Shown: positions 8,673-18,286, numbered from the stretch's first letter. The stretch: 64,000 nt of DNA from Bacteroidia bacterium (GCA_030430205.1 JAUIGE010000001.1:372001-436000); one strand, 5' to 3'. Notes: generated by a model from the letters alone, not told the origin. Numbers and translations are program-made.

Positions 8673-10910
8673 ATGTTAGTACGTATCTTTTCTTTCGTAT
8701 TCTTTTTTCTCACATGGCTTGGTTCGTCAGCATTAGCTCAGGGTACTATTCCCATTAGCCCTAAAGAAGATAATGTCCTGCTTAGCAAAGCCGTTTTTCT
8801 CGTAGAAGCAGACTCTAACAGAGGCTATTATTTCAATAGTGAACAGGGCGCGCCCAATTTCCCAAATATCAATAAAGGCAGGGTCTATTTTAACAAAAAG
8901 AACCTCATAGAGCTCCAGAGGCTCGAAAAAAGCAAAGACACCCTTGCCTATAGCCAGGCGCTTTGGCGCTATGTCAGCCTCTTTGGCATCGAGAATTTTC
9001 GCGATAGCTCAGGCGTAGCCATGATCTGGAAACTGGGGCGCTTGCGCCAGATTATGGGCGACACTTCCGAAGCCGTATTTTTTTATGAAATCGCCACCAA
9101 GCACACCCGCTCCTGGGGCGCTCCCCGCCTTTCCTATGACTCCCTCACGGCTTCTACCAGAAGTGAATGGCTTCCCATAGACGAATACTACAAGCTCCTT
9201 GACCTCCGAAAAAAAATAGATCCGCTCATTCCGCCCAAAAATGTGCTGCAAAATATGGGCAAGGTCATCAATTCCAAATTCCCGGATTATGCACCCTATA
9301 TGCACCCTTCAGACAGTGTCCTGATTTTCACTTCGCGCAGAGACAATACAGATGTGATTGACCCTTTCGGAAACGAAAATGAAGAGCTGTATTTTTCTGT
9401 CAAAAATTTCATCACAGGAAAATGGGAGCTGGCTGAAAAATTTTCTCCAGACATCAACTCCAAGTTTAACGAGGGCTCGGCCACCCTGAGCCCTGATGGC
9501 AAAACCTTGTTTTTTACGCGCTGCAATTCTGATGACCCCAACGCCAGCGGCGATTGTGATATTTATGTCGCGACATACGACCGCGGCAACTGGAAAGATG
9601 TCAGAAATATGGGCCCCGTGATCAATACCAGTTCCTGGGATTCGCAGCCCAACCTATCTGAGGATGGAAAAATCCTGTTTTTTGCATCCAACCGCAAAGG
9701 CGGTTTTGGGGGGATAGACATTTACTTTTCCGTTTTGAGAGAAGATGGTCTTTGGACAAAAGCAAAAAATATCGGCCCCGTGGTCAACACTTCTCAAAAT
9801 GAACTTTCGCCCTTCTTTCATTCCATCAATAAGACACTCTACTTTGGCTCCACCGGTCAATTGAAAAACTACGGTGGTTTTGACATTTTCAAAACCCGCT
9901 GGATGGGGCAGCAATGGGAGGAGCCCAAAAACGTAGGGCCCCTGATCAATACCGTTGTAAATGAATATTACTTTTCTATAGATGGAAAAGGGGAAAATAT
10001 TTTTTATGCCAGTTCCAAAAGAGGCACAGAAACCTTTGAAGATCAAGACTTTGACCTTTACTCCTTTCCTATGCCGATGGAGTCTCGCCCTGATGCAGTC
10101 ACCAAGCTTAGCGGTTTGCTGATAGACTCTATTTCGGGTTACCCGCTGGTTGGTGCAGTCATGGTCGTAGACCTGGACAATGGGGTAGAGATCGCCCCTA
10201 AAAAGATTAACAAAGAGGGATATTTTGAATTTGACCTGAAGAAAAACAACAAATACCGCATCTATGTGATAGGGGAAAACTTCCTCACCATCCGTGAAGA
10301 CATTGTCCTGGGAAGTGATACCTCTTTCAATATCATCACAGAGAGCATAGATAAGGCGAAGCCTTTGGTCTTTGAGTCGCTGGAATTTGAGGCAAACAGC
10401 TATCGGCTGTCAGGAGGCGTCAAGCCCAAGCTTGACTATATCGTGCGCTTCCTGGAGCGCTATCCCATGTACAAACTGTCGATCGAAGGCCATACCGACT
10501 CCGATGGCAACCCGGATTACAACCGGGAGCTTTCTCTCCAGCGTGCCATTCAGATCAAGGTTTATATTGACAAAGAGGGTAACTTTGCCCCTGATAGGGT
10601 GGAGCCCATAGGCAAAGGAGAGACAGAACCTCTGGTACCCAATGACTCCTACGAAAACAAGCGTAAAAACCGGCGGGTAGAATTCCGGATGACCTTAGAC
10701 CCTGACTTTAAGGGAGATATGTTTTTGCCGATGAAGGAAGAGTTGAAGTTTAATGAAGATTTTCTGGAAGATGACATGTACGATCCTGAAGAGTTTTTGA
10801 GGGAATTTGACCTCCTGGATGAAGATGAGGACGAGCTTTTGGATCTGGACAAAGAATTGGAAAAGGAAATGCGGGAGCTTCAAAAAGATGGAGATGGGGA
10901 CTCAAAGTAA
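8673..10910 (+). CDS. OmpA-family protein with PD40/WD40-like repeats and carboxypeptidase-regulatory-like domain (PorE-like architecture)
   Basis: Signal peptide, SPDGKTLFFTR / SEDGKILFFASNRKGGFGGIDIYFS repeats, LSGLLIDSISGYPLVGAVMVVDLDNG (CRD-like), C-terminal OmpA motif LSIEGHTDSDGNPDYNRELSLQRAIQIKVYI...KNRRVEF, acidic tail. Confidence 0.88.
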   Translation: MLVRIFSFVFFFLTWLGSSALAQGTIPISPKEDNVLLSKAVFLVEADSNRGYYFNSEQGAPNFPNINKGRVYFNKKNLIELQRLEKSKDTLAYSQALWRYVSLFGIENFRDSSGVAMIWKLGRLRQIMGDTSEAVFFYEIATKHTRSWGAPRLSYDSLTASTRSEWLPIDEYYKLLDLRKKIDPLIPPKNVLQNMGKVINSKFPDYAPYMHPSDSVLIFTSRRDNTDVIDPFGNENEELYFSVKNFITGKWELAEKFSPDINSKFNEGSATLSPDGKTLFFTRCNSDDPNASGDCDIYVATYDRGNWKDVRNMGPVINTSSWDSQPNLSEDGKILFFASNRKGGFGGIDIYFSVLREDGLWTKAKNIGPVVNTSQNELSPFFHSINKTLYFGSTGQLKNYGGFDIFKTRWMGQQWEEPKNVGPLINTVVNEYYFSIDGKGENIFYASSKRGTETFEDQDFDLYSFPMPMESRPDAVTKLSGLLIDSISGYPLVGAVMVVDLDNGVEIAPKKINKEGYFEFDLKKNNKYRIYVIGENFLTIREDIVLGSDTSFNIITESIDKAKPLVFESLEFEANSYRLSGGVKPKLDYIVRFLERYPMYKLSIEGHTDSDGNPDYNRELSLQRAIQIKVYIDKEGNFAPDRVEPIGKGETEPLVPNDSYENKRKNRRVEFRMTLDPDFKGDMFLPMKEELKFNEDFLEDDMYDPEEFLREFDLLDEDEDELLDLDKELEKEMRELQKDGDGDSK

Positions 10911-11032
10911 ACGAATGAACATTTTTTTCCGTTATCCCAAAAATCGCCTAAATTGGGGCAGTTCTTTTTTTAGGAATGGTTTTTGAATTTAGCTAAGCTA
11001 ATCACAAAAAAGTAGAACTATTATAAAGCCTA

Positions 11033-12172
11033 ATGGCCAAAACAGTGATGTCGAAACTGGTGTCTGTTCCAAAACGGACCTTGCCTCTGCCCGAACTTCT
11101 AGTCCAACGTCTAAAAGATACGCCCCAAAATCCGCGTTATCACGCGGAAGGCAGCGTCTATAACCATACCCAGCTGGTGCTGGACCAGTATTTTCAATAC
11201 GCTGAGAACCATTCCCTTACACAGTCGGAGAAACTTATTTTCTACTGGGCTGCCGTCCTGCATGACCTCGGCAAGATCGAGGTGACTCGCTGGGAGTGGG
11301 GCCGCTGGCGCGCCAGTGGACATGAAGAAGCCGGCGTCTCTATCGCCCGGGATATCCTGATGGGCAGACCGGAGGTCAGTGCTACGGAGCGCAAAGCGAT
11401 CCTGGAATTGGTGCGCTGGCATCATATCCCCCTTCGGTGGGGATTGCAGCAGCGAAGCCTGGAAGACTACCTGCTGCTGGGTACGCAGGTAGACCTGCGG
11501 ATGATCGGCCTTTTTGGTTCCTTCGACCTGAAAGGTCGTGAGTGTGAAGACAAAGCCCATGTGCTGGAGCTCAGCAGACAGTTTATCGAAAAGATTGTTC
11601 CAGAGGTGAAAGCCGTTCTCGGCTCCTACAAGCAGCTTCAAAATCGCTACCAGAGCGTAGGCATACGCCAGAAAGATGCCCTTTGGGCAGCCGTTTCCAA
11701 TCGCGAGCCAGAATTGCTGGCCTACCTGATCAAGGTGAAAGTAGAAAAGGTGGATGAGAAAATTCCGCACTGCGTGATGACGATCGGCACGCCAAGAGCA
11801 GGCAAAAGCCACTATATCGCGGAAAAATATCCGCATTATAATCGAATAGATACTTCAGCTTTTGATTTCAAAAGCCCTCCAAGTGACGTATTGCTGCGCT
11901 TGAAGCGCGACCTAAGCCTGCAATTGAAAGGCCAGGCGTGCCTGGTGCTGGATGGCACTCACCTCGACGAAAACCTTCGTCAGAACCTGGCAGAGCATAT
12001 TCGCCAGCAGGGAGCCCGGCTGCATTACCTCTTTTTTGAGCGCAGCCTATCGCAGATGAAAGTGCAAAACCGCATTTCTACCAATCCTATGGAAGAAAGC
12101 AAATTGCTGGCCGCACACAAACAACTACACCTCCCGCATCCCTGGGAAGCGCATAGCATACAGATCGTTTAG
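11033..12172 (+). CDS. HD-domain protein fused to P-loop (polynucleotide kinase-like, AAA_33) domain
   Basis: AAVLHDLGKIEVTRWEWGRWRASGHEEAG (HD motifs) and MTIGTPRAGKSHYIAEKY (GxxxxGKS) ... LVLDGTHLDENLRQNLAEHIRQQGARLHYLFFE. Confidence 0.8.
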   Translation: MAKTVMSKLVSVPKRTLPLPELLVQRLKDTPQNPRYHAEGSVYNHTQLVLDQYFQYAENHSLTQSEKLIFYWAAVLHDLGKIEVTRWEWGRWRASGHEEAGVSIARDILMGRPEVSATERKAILELVRWHHIPLRWGLQQRSLEDYLLLGTQVDLRMIGLFGSFDLKGRECEDKAHVLELSRQFIEKIVPEVKAVLGSYKQLQNRYQSVGIRQKDALWAAVSNREPELLAYLIKVKVEKVDEKIPHCVMTIGTPRAGKSHYIAEKYPHYNRIDTSAFDFKSPPSDVLLRLKRDLSLQLKGQACLVLDGTHLDENLRQNLAEHIRQQGARLHYLFFERSLSQMKVQNRISTNPMEESKLLAAHKQLHLPHPWEAHSIQIV

Positions 12173-12539
12173 CCCCACCCCCCAAAATACCTACTGATCG
12201 TTGAATAGTACCGAATCAGGGTAAAATAGAAACAGTTCACACAGGAGGACTTTCTATCCTATCGGGAATTGCGCAATTTTGATTAAGCAAGAAGGAGAAA
12301 AGAGCTTTGTTTACTGCTGTAAATCAGCATTTTACAACAACATTCCTTTTTCAAGCATTGATTTTTTTCTCTAAAAATTTACCCAAAAAAGACAAAGAAA
12401 TAAAGACCGCCAATCCTGTTTTGGCGCAGGAAAACTATGCCTTGAAGGCTCTCTAAAAATTCAACCATTATATCAACCCAAAAGCCATTCTTTGTTAGAA
12501 AACGCCCGACGCCAAAGTACTTATTACCCTGTTGCTTAT

Positions 12540-12574
12540 GCATGTGTGTCTTTGGCACACATGCCCTTTTTTTT
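12540..12574 (+). terminator. Rho-independent terminator candidate
   Basis: Perfect 9-bp stem GCATGTGTG-TCTTTGG-CACACATGC followed by CC and T8. Confidence 0.6.
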
Positions 12575-12663
12575 GAATGACGAATGACGAACAAGGAAAT
12601 ACGAATGAAGAAGTGAAAGAAAGAAGTAAAGACACAATCGTCTTCCCTTCGTCATTTACTGTT

Positions 12664-12689
12664 GATAAAGCTCACAGGTCTTATCCCGA
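12664..12689. repeat. 26-bp dispersed intergenic repeat GATAAAGCTCACAGGTCTTATCCCGA, copy 1
   Basis: Identical to 15016-15041. Confidence 0.85.
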
Positions 12690-12696
12690 AGTAGGC

Positions 12697-13779
12697 CTAC
12701 TCGTCCTGGAAGAATTTTCTTCCGGAGAAGGAGATGAAGCCGGATCGGCCATTTTGGAGGACATGGATGAGGGGTGCTAACGAATTGCCATTTTCATCAT
12801 GAAAGAATACCTCCTCAAAATAATCATCCAGCAATAAACTTGCATCTCCGCGATAAATTTGAAATCCTTTTTCTCGCTTATAGGCATAATATTGATGACC
12901 TGGACTCCTAAAGGTGTCAGTTGTTGGATTCGACAAAATCGTCCCATCCCTGAGAATAACGGTATGATGCTGCCCTTGAGTAACTTGCAATGGTCCTGTC
13001 CCGGGAGGCTTGTAAAAATCGTTTTCAAAAAGTATTGCCCCTGAATCATTGTATACATAGTTATTTCCTGTTGTGGCATCACCAGCAAGCCAGATATCAT
13101 TTTTATATGAAAAAGGGAAGGCATAGGTTCGTTGGGGAACCTCATTCCCGCTAAATTCTCGAAACACATAAGGCATGAGTTTTTGAGGGACAGGTATGAG
13201 CTTTCGGCTTTCAGAGTCGACCATTATTTCCAGAGATTTTCCATCAGGAGAAAAGACATAAATCCATTTATGGAAGGACTGAATTTGATCAAAATCATAT
13301 TTGAATTCAATCAAAATACTGCCCTTGAAATCAATGACTCCCCATTTTCCCTCTTTTTGGGTAGGGTGAAATGAATTTAAAACAGGCCATTTAAAGAACC
13401 TTAAAAAACTTCCGTCAATATCATCTGGTTGCTTTTTATAAGGCTGTACTGACGGAGGTAATGGAAGTTTTTGCGCTTTACCGTAGGCTTTAAAGGCTGC
13501 TATTTCTTCAAATTGAGGAAGAACAAGTATATCCAGATCCCAGTTCATTATTCCCCATAAGCTATCTTGCATAAACAAAATGTGATTTCCTCGGAGATAA
13601 TTATTATTCGGCCATTCTATTACCTCCTCATATTCACTTTTATGAAACCGTTTATCAGCATAAATAAAAAATTCCTTTTTTCCAGTAGTAGCATTTTGGC
13701 CTACAAAAAACTGTGGCTTGTTAAATGAAACCCTATTTGCAGAAATATATCCAAATCGCTCAAATTCAAATGGAAGCAT
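12697..13779 (-). CDS. WG-repeat protein, C-terminal part (likely one gene with the next ORF, broken by frameshift)
   Basis: WGIMNWDLDILVLPQFEEI, GKWGVIDFKGSILIEFKYDFDQI are WG-repeat units; see finding. Confidence 0.7.
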   Translation of the reverse strand: MLPFEFERFGYISANRVSFNKPQFFVGQNATTGKKEFFIYADKRFHKSEYEEVIEWPNNNYLRGNHILFMQDSLWGIMNWDLDILVLPQFEEIAAFKAYGKAQKLPLPPSVQPYKKQPDDIDGSFLRFFKWPVLNSFHPTQKEGKWGVIDFKGSILIEFKYDFDQIQSFHKWIYVFSPDGKSLEIMVDSESRKLIPVPQKLMPYVFREFSGNEVPQRTYAFPFSYKNDIWLAGDATTGNNYVYNDSGAILFENDFYKPPGTGPLQVTQGQHHTVILRDGTILSNPTTDTFRSPGHQYYAYKREKGFQIYRGDASLLLDDYFEEVFFHDENGNSLAPLIHVLQNGRSGFISFSGRKFFQDE

Positions 13780-14942
13780 TTCCCTTCCTGAATTGTCAAT
13801 GATTCCCGTTTTCTCACCCTTCTTCGCAGCAAAAGAGTCTCACCATTGTACACATGCACCCATTTACTTTGAAACTTGCCCACTTTTACCCATGGCCTTA
13901 GAGGACTCTCTCTATTTTCAGCCAGGATTCCTTCGGCAGAGAAAATACTGATTCCCAATGGATTGCCTTTTAGATCATGAAGTTGCCAGACAAATGCCTG
14001 GTCTATATCACAAACGGCAAGTACGTTTGGCGCTATTTGTTTTATTCCATTAAATCTTCTATCAAAAACCTGGTTGCCCAGGCTATCAAATAACAGGTAT
14101 TCCCAAACGGCATCGTATTCTTCTTCGGGTCGTTTCCAGATCTTTACCTTTAGGAATCCCGGAATGGGTTCTTCATTAATATCAGGTGGCCACCTGGGTG
14201 AAAATTTTATTGCTTCATTATGCTTTTTGGGTATTTCGATTATGCGACCATCAAGATGTACCACCCTGCTTTTTCCTTTAGGAGTTCCTTTTCGCTTTTT
14301 ATTCCAGGTGAGAAAAAAATATTTCCCCAATGCTTCCAATTCTCTTATGCCTTCAGGAAGATGGCATATTTCATTACCGAAAGTATCGATAACTACTTCT
14401 ATTAACTCCCCATCAGTTTTTGAAGCAATAAAAAAAGGAGATCGGTAGTGGAGACTGACATATATGGGTTCAGTAAGTAATTTGCCCTCCTGCGTGGCTA
14501 AAGCATATTTTTCGCCATTATACAAAGCGAAAAAATGGCTGCTCAAATGAAACGCATGGCTGTACCCTGTTACCTGAGGTGGAATGGGCGAATTATAACG
14601 ATTCAACTTATACCTGTAGCGATAGTGGCGAGCAAAGTCCTCCGGCCAAATGAACTGTATCTCCCTGCTTCCCCTAATTGCTTCAACAGAGTCCAAAATC
14701 GTGTTCCCTTCTTTATCGAAGAGTTTCCAAATACCTTGCTCTTTTACGTGCGCATAATCACGGACAAAAAAAGTTACTGTATCATATATGCAAGGCCATT
14801 TCACCTCCCCCAGCGAATCACTATACCCCCACTTATCGCCTATGCGATAGGGAATAAGTTCAGGTAATCCAGCATGTGTCTGCTGCGAAAAAAGCGGAAG
14901 CGCCAAAAGCGCCAGCATTAGGGTCATCAGGTACTTCTTCAT
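13701..14942 (-). CDS. WG-repeat protein, N-terminal part with signal peptide
   Basis: MKKYLMTLMLALLALPLFSQQ signal; DKWGYSDSLGEVKWPCIYDTV, GIWKLFDKEGNTILD. Confidence 0.75.
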   Translation of the reverse strand: MKKYLMTLMLALLALPLFSQQTHAGLPELIPYRIGDKWGYSDSLGEVKWPCIYDTVTFFVRDYAHVKEQGIWKLFDKEGNTILDSVEAIRGSREIQFIWPEDFARHYRYRYKLNRYNSPIPPQVTGYSHAFHLSSHFFALYNGEKYALATQEGKLLTEPIYVSLHYRSPFFIASKTDGELIEVVIDTFGNEICHLPEGIRELEALGKYFFLTWNKKRKGTPKGKSRVVHLDGRIIEIPKKHNEAIKFSPRWPPDINEEPIPGFLKVKIWKRPEEEYDAVWEYLLFDSLGNQVFDRRFNGIKQIAPNVLAVCDIDQAFVWQLHDLKGNPLGISIFSAEGILAENRESPLRPWVKVGKFQSKWVHVYNGETLLLRRRVRKRESLTIQEGKCFHLNLSDLDIFLQIGFHLTSHSFL

Positions 14943-14984
14943 GGGATGGGTGATTTTGCTTAAAGCAAAATACGGTTTTTTCGG

Positions 14985-15041
14985 AAGACCTGTGAGCTTT
15001 ATAAGAAGTACTGGTGATAAAGCTCACAGGTCTTATCCCGA
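14985..15041. repeat. Perfect 18-bp inverted repeat (AAGACCTGTGAGCTTTAT / ATAAAGCTCACAGGTCTT) containing the second copy of the 26-bp repeat
   Basis: 14985-15002 and 15017-15034 are exact reverse complements, 14-nt loop. Confidence 0.88.
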
Positions 15042-15072
15042 GTACGTATATGAATTCTCGTATTTCAAATCC

Positions 15073-15651
15073 CTACTCGAAAATGTATGTTATATCTATT
15101 GCAAAAGTTGAACTATTAGTTGATAGGACAATGGATTGAGGATAATTCTTGGCTAATTCACCCGGAGAGAACCAAGTTCCAGAAACGAAATCACCAGGGC
15201 GTCCCCGCTCAGTTTCGTTTAAAAGATAAATCCGATATTTTTCGAATTGGGATGTGATATTTAACGAATCGAAGTAGATATCTTCATTAGGTATGAAATC
15301 ATAATCCTTGGAAGGATCAACATCCATATAGGTAGTAGGATGTATATAAATAGTGTCCAAAAAAGCTCTGGTAACTACAATATAAAGATTCCAATCGATT
15401 GTTGTATCACTACCTATATAATTAGGCATCTCCGTTAATCTGATATTATCGATTTTAAGCCTTTTAGTAGTCAACCTTTCCCTACATTCATCTCCAGTAT
15501 AGCCAGTTAAACACTCACACTCTCCATCCACACAAGTTCCTCTGAAGCATTCGACGTCTTCGCAGGGATCTTTACATGCAGAGAAAAAGTTCAGGATCAG
15601 GAGAAGGGAAAGGAATGAAATGATTTGGAATCGACTAGCCTTATGACTCAT
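15073..15651 (-). CDS. Lipoprotein with an EGF-like module
   Basis: Lipobox-like LNFFSAC then CKDPCEDVECFRGTCVDGECECLTGYTGDEC. Confidence 0.65.
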   Translation of the reverse strand: MSHKASRFQIISFLSLLLILNFFSACKDPCEDVECFRGTCVDGECECLTGYTGDECRERLTTKRLKIDNIRLTEMPNYIGSDTTIDWNLYIVVTRAFLDTIYIHPTTYMDVDPSKDYDFIPNEDIYFDSLNITSQFEKYRIYLLNETERGRPGDFVSGTWFSPGELAKNYPQSIVLSTNSSTFAIDITYIFE

Positions 15652-15822
15652 AATCAGGGTTTATTAGGTTGAAAACGCCACGATAACATTTTCATAAATG
15701 GATAATAGTTTACAATCCCAAAATTAGGTTTTTTATTCTATTTACCATTCAATCTCAACCACAATTTCTTAGCTATTTTCCCTTGAGAAAGTAGCGATAC
15801 CTGAAAACTCAAACCTGAATCA

Positions 15823-16527
15823 TCACTCCACCACCAGCCGAAATCCCTTCCCATGAATATTCTCAATCCGAATACTCGGATCGGGCTTAAAATGCTTGCG
15901 CAATTTACTGACAAAGACGTCCATGCTGCGCGCATTGAAGTAGTTGTCGTCGCCCCAAAGGCGGAAGAGGGCTTCTTCGCGGGGGAGGACTTCGTTTTGG
16001 CGAATGCAGAGCATGTATAGCAGGTCTGCTTCTTTGGGGGAAAGACGTACGCCTTCCTCTTTTTGGTAGCTGAGGATGCGCAGGTTGTGATCGAATGAAA
16101 AATCGTTGATCTGGAATTGCTCTGGCGTCGGCTCTGGCTCCTCGGAGGGCTGGCTCCGCTTGAGGATCGCCTTGATGCGATAAAGCAATTCTTCGGAGTC
16201 GAAGGGCTTTGTGATATAATCGTCTGCGCCGATTTTGAAGCCGTTGAGGACGTCTTCCCGCAGCGAGCGCGCGGTGAGGAAGATGATGGGCTGGCCGGGA
16301 TTGTGCTCCCGTATGTCTTTGGCGAGGGAGAAGCCGTCTTTCTTCGGCATCATGATGTCGAGCAGGCAGATGTCGTATTCGTCCTGGCGATAGGCTTTCC
16401 AGCCTGCTTCGCCGTCCTGCGCCCAGTTGACGGTGTAGCCGTTCATCATGAGGTAGTCCCGGAGGACTGTTCCGAAATTGCGCTCGTCTTCGACGAGTAG
16501 GATTTTATTTTCTGCTGACGGATTCAT
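15823..16527 (-). CDS. OmpR-family response regulator
   Basis: KILLVEDERNFGTVLRDYLMMNGY, DICLLDIMMPKKDGF, TARSLREDVLNGFKIGADDYITKPF, winged-helix C-terminus; start MNPSAENK preferred. Confidence 0.93.
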   Translation of the reverse strand: MNPSAENKILLVEDERNFGTVLRDYLMMNGYTVNWAQDGEAGWKAYRQDEYDICLLDIMMPKKDGFSLAKDIREHNPGQPIIFLTARSLREDVLNGFKIGADDYITKPFDSEELLYRIKAILKRSQPSEEPEPTPEQFQINDFSFDHNLRILSYQKEEGVRLSPKEADLLYMLCIRQNEVLPREEALFRLWGDDNYFNARSMDVFVSKLRKHFKPDPSIRIENIHGKGFRLVVE

Positions 16528-16541
16528 CTTTTTTGCTAACA

Positions 16542-16638
16542 TTTAAGAGTGGACGCAGATTTGTTATGATACGTATGATTGACGCCATTTTTACATAATT
16601 CTTATCATAAAAATCAGTGTAAATCTGCGTCAATTCTT
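16542..16638. repeat. Dispersed palindromic intergenic repeat (GACGCAGATT...AATCTGCGTC), copy A
   Basis: Arms AAGAGTGGACGCAGATTT / AAATCTGCGTCAATTCTT; first 20 bp identical to copy B. Confidence 0.75.
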
Positions 16639-16640
16639 CC

Positions 16641-18173
16641 TCAACGCGGCAGCCGCACGATAAACGTACTCCCTTCTCCTAATTTGCTCTCCAAAGAAAG
16701 CAAGCCGCCATGCGCCTCCACAATCTCTTTCACATAGCTCAGGCCCAGGCCAAAGCCTTTCACATCGTGCAGGTTTCCTGTGGAAACGCGGAAAAAGCGT
16801 TCAAATATCTTTTCCTGATCTGATTTACTGATGCCTTGCCCTTTGTCAGAAATACTGATTGCCATCCAGCCTTCTTCTTCCCAACTGCTAACAGTAATCA
16901 TCGGTGCCTGCGGGCTGTATTTATTGGCATTATCAAGGAGATTGGAGATGAGATTGGTCAGGTGTACTTCGTCTGCTTCAATAATAGGATTTTCGGCATC
17001 CAGGACAAAGTCCACCTGCCCATCGCGCTGCTCCACATGCAGGCGAATATTTTCTACTGCTTTTTCAATGATATCATTGACATTCAGAGAAACAGGGCGA
17101 AGCTTGATCTCTGACCTGGCAATCTGCAGGACGCGTTCCACCTGCATATTCATCCGCTGGTTTTCTTCCTTGATGATGCGGGTGTAATAATTCATGCGCT
17201 CTTCGTCGCCCCGGATCATGGGCGAACGCAAGGCGTCCGTAGCAAGTGAAATCGTCGCCAATGGCGTCTTGAACTCATGCGTCATATTGTTGATGAAATC
17301 GCTTTTCATCTCCGAGAGTTTCTTTTGCCTTAAAATGGTTTTTACCACATACAAAAAAGAAAACAGGATAATCCCTGTAAACAGCAAAGAGGCCAAAACC
17401 ACGCCCCAGACTTCGCCCCATGCATACATACCGCGATTGGGAAAGTCTACAAAAAGATAAGTCTGACTCATTCGGGCGTTGGGGTACAAACGCGACCGAT
17501 AAGGCGTCATGAGCAAATCTTCCTCTTTTGCATTCGCTGTTTTGTAAATATATCCGCCTTCGGGCTGGTTGTACACCAGGTATTGATACTTGAGATTAAT
17601 GCCTGCCTCTTTCAGCATTTCTCCAAGCAATGAGTCCAATCTTTCCTGGCTCAAGCGATCTCTAAGCCCCCTTTGGGGCGAAATGATAAACTGAAGACTG
17701 CGCGTAAGCATTTGCTCTATGTCTGGAACTGATCCGGGAAACATGCTGCGGGAAGCCCAATTGCGTACTGTCCTAAACTCTTGTTCGAGAAGCAATGAAG
17801 AATCCTCATGCTGATCCAAAAAGTGCTTTATCCATAGCATGGTATCCTCTTCATTCATATGGCCATCTATGCGAATTCGCAATTGCTCCTCATGCATTTC
17901 ACGTCTCGGTCTCATCTGTTCTCTTCCATGGGGGCCTCTGGCGTTAATCGTATCTAGTCTCCGGTTGAATGAGGTTTTCCCCTGAATCATGTCCAGTTGC
18001 ATACCATTCGTTGCAAAAACAACATAGCGATTCATCTCTTCCTGCTCCAGACGCGCCGCGACTTGTAGCATGGCGTGGTATACCTGCTTGTCAAATTGGG
18101 CATCATTGATGCGGATCGCCTTGCTGATCCAATAGACCTGCAAGGCAATGATCCCTATGAGTGCTGTACTCAT
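16641..18173 (-). CDS. Sensor histidine kinase
   Basis: FINNMTHEFKTPLATISLATDAL (H box), DNANKYSPQAP (N box), ISDKGQGISKSDQEKIFERFFR, GFGLGLSYVKEIVEAHGG. Confidence 0.93.
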   Translation of the reverse strand: MSTALIGIIALQVYWISKAIRINDAQFDKQVYHAMLQVAARLEQEEMNRYVVFATNGMQLDMIQGKTSFNRRLDTINARGPHGREQMRPRREMHEEQLRIRIDGHMNEEDTMLWIKHFLDQHEDSSLLLEQEFRTVRNWASRSMFPGSVPDIEQMLTRSLQFIISPQRGLRDRLSQERLDSLLGEMLKEAGINLKYQYLVYNQPEGGYIYKTANAKEEDLLMTPYRSRLYPNARMSQTYLFVDFPNRGMYAWGEVWGVVLASLLFTGIILFSFLYVVKTILRQKKLSEMKSDFINNMTHEFKTPLATISLATDALRSPMIRGDEERMNYYTRIIKEENQRMNMQVERVLQIARSEIKLRPVSLNVNDIIEKAVENIRLHVEQRDGQVDFVLDAENPIIEADEVHLTNLISNLLDNANKYSPQAPMITVSSWEEEGWMAISISDKGQGISKSDQEKIFERFFRVSTGNLHDVKGFGLGLSYVKEIVEAHGGLLSLESKLGEGSTFIVRLPR

Positions 18174-18286
18174 GAGGCCGATGATGATATGGAGATGGGA
18201 ACGTTTGATATTTTCTTTTTTACAAAAGTCTTCTTTTGCTTCCGCAAAGTCTATTACTTTAACGTTCCGTTAACAAAGAATATAAA

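Noticed and set aside
12379-12594. 71-aa minus ORF upstream of 12594
   Set aside because: Overlaps the terminator hairpin; no similarity pattern or convincing start context.
12577-12780. 67-aa plus ORF
   Set aside because: Spans the 26-bp repeat and the antisense 3' end of the WG gene; most likely spurious.
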